Source of the DNA: an uncultured Collinsella sp.
Lineage (GTDB): Bacteria; Actinomycetota; Coriobacteriia; Coriobacteriales; Coriobacteriaceae
Direction of reading: 5' to 3'
DNA: 16,296 bases
NCBI GenBank assembly: GCA_902470095.1
Contig: CABRFG010000052.1
Location: 1 to 16,296 of the forward strand
Shown here: one piece after another, positions 14,780 to 16,296 of the stretch
Numbering within the stretch: position 1 is the first letter of the stretch
Layout of the letters: each line of letters begins with the position of its first letter
The notes under the pieces: generated by a model
Databases searched by the model: none
What the model saw: the letters and a program-made list of their open reading frames with translations, nothing else
Told to the model about the DNA's origin: nothing
Program-made: the position numbers and the translations under genes

Positions 14780-15262
14780 TTAGCGCAGCAGCTCGGTGAG
14801 ATTGCGCTTAAAGCGTGCGCGGTCTTCGCTGGTGAAGGCTGCCGGTCCGCGGGTGCGACCGCCGGCGCGACGCACCTTCTTTTCCTCGTGACGAATAAAC
14901 AGCTGCATGTCGATGGTTGCTTTGTCGTACACACGCCCGCGCACACCGATTGCGGCGGCATCGCGGCCGAGCACCATGCTCGCCAGGCCAATGTCCTGCG
15001 TCACGACCACGTCGCCCGCCTGCAGGCGTTCGACAATGGCAAAGTCGGCGCTGTCGGCGCCCACGCTCACGTCGAGCGTCGTGACCCAAAAGCCGCGTCG
15101 CGCGTGCTCGGCATCGCGCGGGTCGTCGCGGCGAATGTGCCGTTCCAGGTTTTGCGTGCTGTTGCCGGCGATAACAACGGCGACGCCCGCCCGCCGCGCG
15201 CAGTCAATCGACTCGCGCGTGACCGGGCAGGCGTCTGCATCAATAAAGAGCGTTCGTGGCAT
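14780..15262 (-). CDS. yaiI: YaiI/YqxD (UPF0178, DUF188) family protein
   Basis: A 160-residue cytoplasmic protein of a widespread family with a PIN/NYN-like nuclease fold; the cellular role is not settled. The family N-terminus (FIDADACPV with D8 and D10), the GNSTQN segment, VSVGADSADFAIVERL, VVTQDIGLA and RGRVYD are all present, and the length is normal. The C-terminus has the usual basic RRAGGRTRGPAAFTSEDRARF region. ATG follows directly on the TAG of the membrane-protein gene upstream, so translation is probably coupled. I see no truncation. Confidence 0.93.
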   Translation of the reverse strand: MPRTLFIDADACPVTRESIDCARRAGVAVVIAGNSTQNLERHIRRDDPRDAEHARRGFWVTTLDVSVGADSADFAIVERLQAGDVVVTQDIGLASMVLGRDAAAIGVRGRVYDKATIDMQLFIRHEEKKVRRAGGRTRGPAAFTSEDRARFKRNLTELLR

Positions 15263-15865
15263 CTAGTGCACCAGTTTGCCAAATTGAATAGCACGAACAA
15301 TCAGCGTTACGCCAAACACCAGCAGTGCGGCGCCGCTAAAGATGACGAGCATCTTGGCCGACCACAGCGGATAGATAAACACGAACATGCCGGCGATGAT
15401 GGAGAGTGCGCCGCTCAGGATGGCGAGGGCGCGGTTGGACGAAAGCTCGGACTCCAGAATGGACATGACACCTTCGACAATCCAGCCAAAGCCGGCCACG
15501 ATAACCACCATCGTGGTGAGCGTCGCGGTCGAGAAGGCCTGGTTGCGCAGGATTATGACGCCGCCCAAGATAATGAGTAGGTTGGAGATGATGCTCGTCA
15601 CGCGCCAGCCGGTGGGCAGCAGCGGCTCAAAAATGGCTGTGAACAGCCTAATGGCAGCAGTGATTACAAAGTAAAAACCCAGGACAGTCGTCAAAAAGAC
15701 GAGGGACTTGGCGGGTGCAAAAAGCAGTGCGATACCAGCAATGAGCGCTAAGACGCCCGTGATGGCGTAGATCCAGCGTACGGCCTTGACGGCTTTGCCC
15801 GCCATGCTTTTCTCGTCAAATCCAAACTGGCTCGATTTTTGGTCATCGTTCTTAAAGATGCCCAT
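15263..15865 (-). CDS. HdeD-like (DUF308) membrane protein
   Basis: A 200-residue integral membrane protein with about six hydrophobic segments in three pairs, starting near residue 28 (WIYAITGVLALIAGIALLF). The repeated glycine-rich pattern (GxxxIxxGxxxxx) with FGWIVEGVMSI and SGALSIIAGMFVFIYPL is typical of HdeD/DUF308 proteins, which are associated with stress, including acid stress in Escherichia coli; the mechanism is unknown. Start ATG 15865 is chosen because AAAGGAG precedes it; the frame is open to 15964 but the extra part lacks a ribosome-binding site. First gene of a two-gene unit with the YaiI-like gene. Confidence 0.85.
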   Translation of the reverse strand: MGIFKNDDQKSSQFGFDEKSMAGKAVKAVRWIYAITGVLALIAGIALLFAPAKSLVFLTTVLGFYFVITAAIRLFTAIFEPLLPTGWRVTSIISNLLIILGGVIILRNQAFSTATLTTMVVIVAGFGWIVEGVMSILESELSSNRALAILSGALSIIAGMFVFIYPLWSAKMLVIFSGAALLVFGVTLIVRAIQFGKLVH

Positions 15866-16043
15866 AATGTCTCCTTTCCGTGTGGTGCACGTCGCGTTCA
15901 TTGCTCTCCGTGCGGCGTACGCCAAAAGTGCTGCAACAAGTATCGCCCAAGGGCGCCGATGCATGGGGCGGGAAGGACGAATTGCCGCCCCACATTCCCG
16001 AATTGTTACTTTTGTTCCCGCCCCAGTGAGGATTAATCAACAA
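15866..16043. other. Divergent upstream region with GC-rich inverted repeat
   Basis: The region separates the minus-strand HdeD-like gene from the plus-strand nitroreductase. GGGGCGGGAA (15965-15974) is exactly inverted at 16015-16024. Two CGAATTG heptamers (15978-15984 and 15999-16005) are 21 bp apart between those arms. These could be regulator-binding sites for the divergent genes, but no known motif is matched. Confidence 0.4.
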
Positions 16044-16101
16044 TTGTAGAACATTACGCCGCTGTATGTAATTGCCTAGGTTTTAGGTTAGATTCTCCTA
16101 A
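16044..16101 (+). promoter_or_regulatory. Promoter with IdeR/DtxR-like iron box
   Basis: TTGTAG (16044-16049), 17-bp spacer, TGTAAT (16067-16072) form a good promoter. Just downstream, TTAGGTTAGATTCTCCTAA (16083-16101) matches the 19-bp DtxR/IdeR consensus TTAGGTTAGGCTAACCTAA at 15 positions, with both outer half-sites intact. A repressor bound there would block the start of transcription of the nitroreductase gene. Confidence 0.5.
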
Positions 16102-16129
16102 GAACAATTGCCCGAAATTGGGGGTCCCT

Positions 16130-16296
16130 ATGAACGAAGCAGTTCCCGAGGCACCGTCGAGTGTCGAATCGATGGCAAAGCAGGGTTGCGAAAAGCTCGG
16201 CTTGGACGCGTTTGATGCGTTGGTTCGCCGCGCCCGCACGTGCCGTCGCTTTGACGAGTCTATGCGGGTGCCGCGCGAGTTTTTGCTCGGGCTGGC
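16130..16296 (+). CDS. Nitroreductase-family protein, 5' part only
   Basis: The first 55 codons of a gene that runs off the right edge. The ATG at 16130 follows GGGGG in a usable position. After about 27 less conserved residues, the sequence FDALVRRARTCRRFDESMRV matches the nitroreductase N-terminus (R-x-x-R-x-F-x-x-x-x-V-P), where the Arg residues contact FMN. These are FMN enzymes using NAD(P)H to reduce nitro compounds, quinones or flavins. The remaining domain is not visible, so the assignment rests on one motif. The upstream iron-type box hints that the enzyme is iron-regulated. Confidence 0.65.
   Translation, partial: MNEAVPEAPSSVESMAKQGCEKLGLDAFDALVRRARTCRRFDESMRVPREFLLGL

Noticed and set aside
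15978..16005. CRISPR-like or iteron-like array from the CGAATTG repeats
   Set aside because: Only two heptamers occur; that is too few and too short for either.

Overview
This 16.3 kb window looks like a chromosomal segment of a high-GC Gram-positive gut bacterium of the class Coriobacteriia, most likely Collinsella or a close relative. Three things point there: strong G/C third-position bias, short intergenic repeats built on TTGGGGACGTTC, and one gene of a nuclease-like family that I remember from coriobacteria. This assignment is from memory and pattern, not from a database search.

Left part (1-4100): a phosphate ABC importer operon, pstS-pstC-pstA-pstB, with overlapping or tightly spaced genes and a strong terminator after pstB. 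No phoU follows. pstS carries a one-base deletion near position 896 that breaks the reading frame. Next (4206-6842) comes a two-gene unit: a Uup-like ABC-F ATPase and a Cof-type HAD phosphatase.

Middle part (6840-10500): metal homeostasis. A short DtxR/MntR-family regulator converges on a minus-strand zinc/cadmium efflux unit: a SmtB-type ArsR repressor, a free-standing HMA metal-binding protein and a P1B-type ATPase. Three near-identical operators are visible, two at the repressor promoter and one directly before the ATPase gene. Between the converging genes lies a nested, almost perfect hairpin of 129 nt. An AT-richer accessory island follows (about 10500-12390). It holds a PD-(D/E)XK-like gene with a 45-bp imperfect inverted repeat pair beside it.

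Right part (12387-16296): a DnaQ-like DEDDh exonuclease with an unrecognised N-terminal domain; a divergent, histidine-rich 'ArsP_2'-type putative metal exporter; a minus-strand pair (HdeD-like membrane protein, then YaiI/YqxD protein) with its own terminator; and the start of a nitroreductase-like gene behind a good promoter and an IdeR/DtxR-like box. A motif TAGT-N4-CATGGG-N-AACT occurs both upstream of the DtxR/MntR-family gene and upstream of the metal exporter, suggesting that these two separated loci form one regulon.
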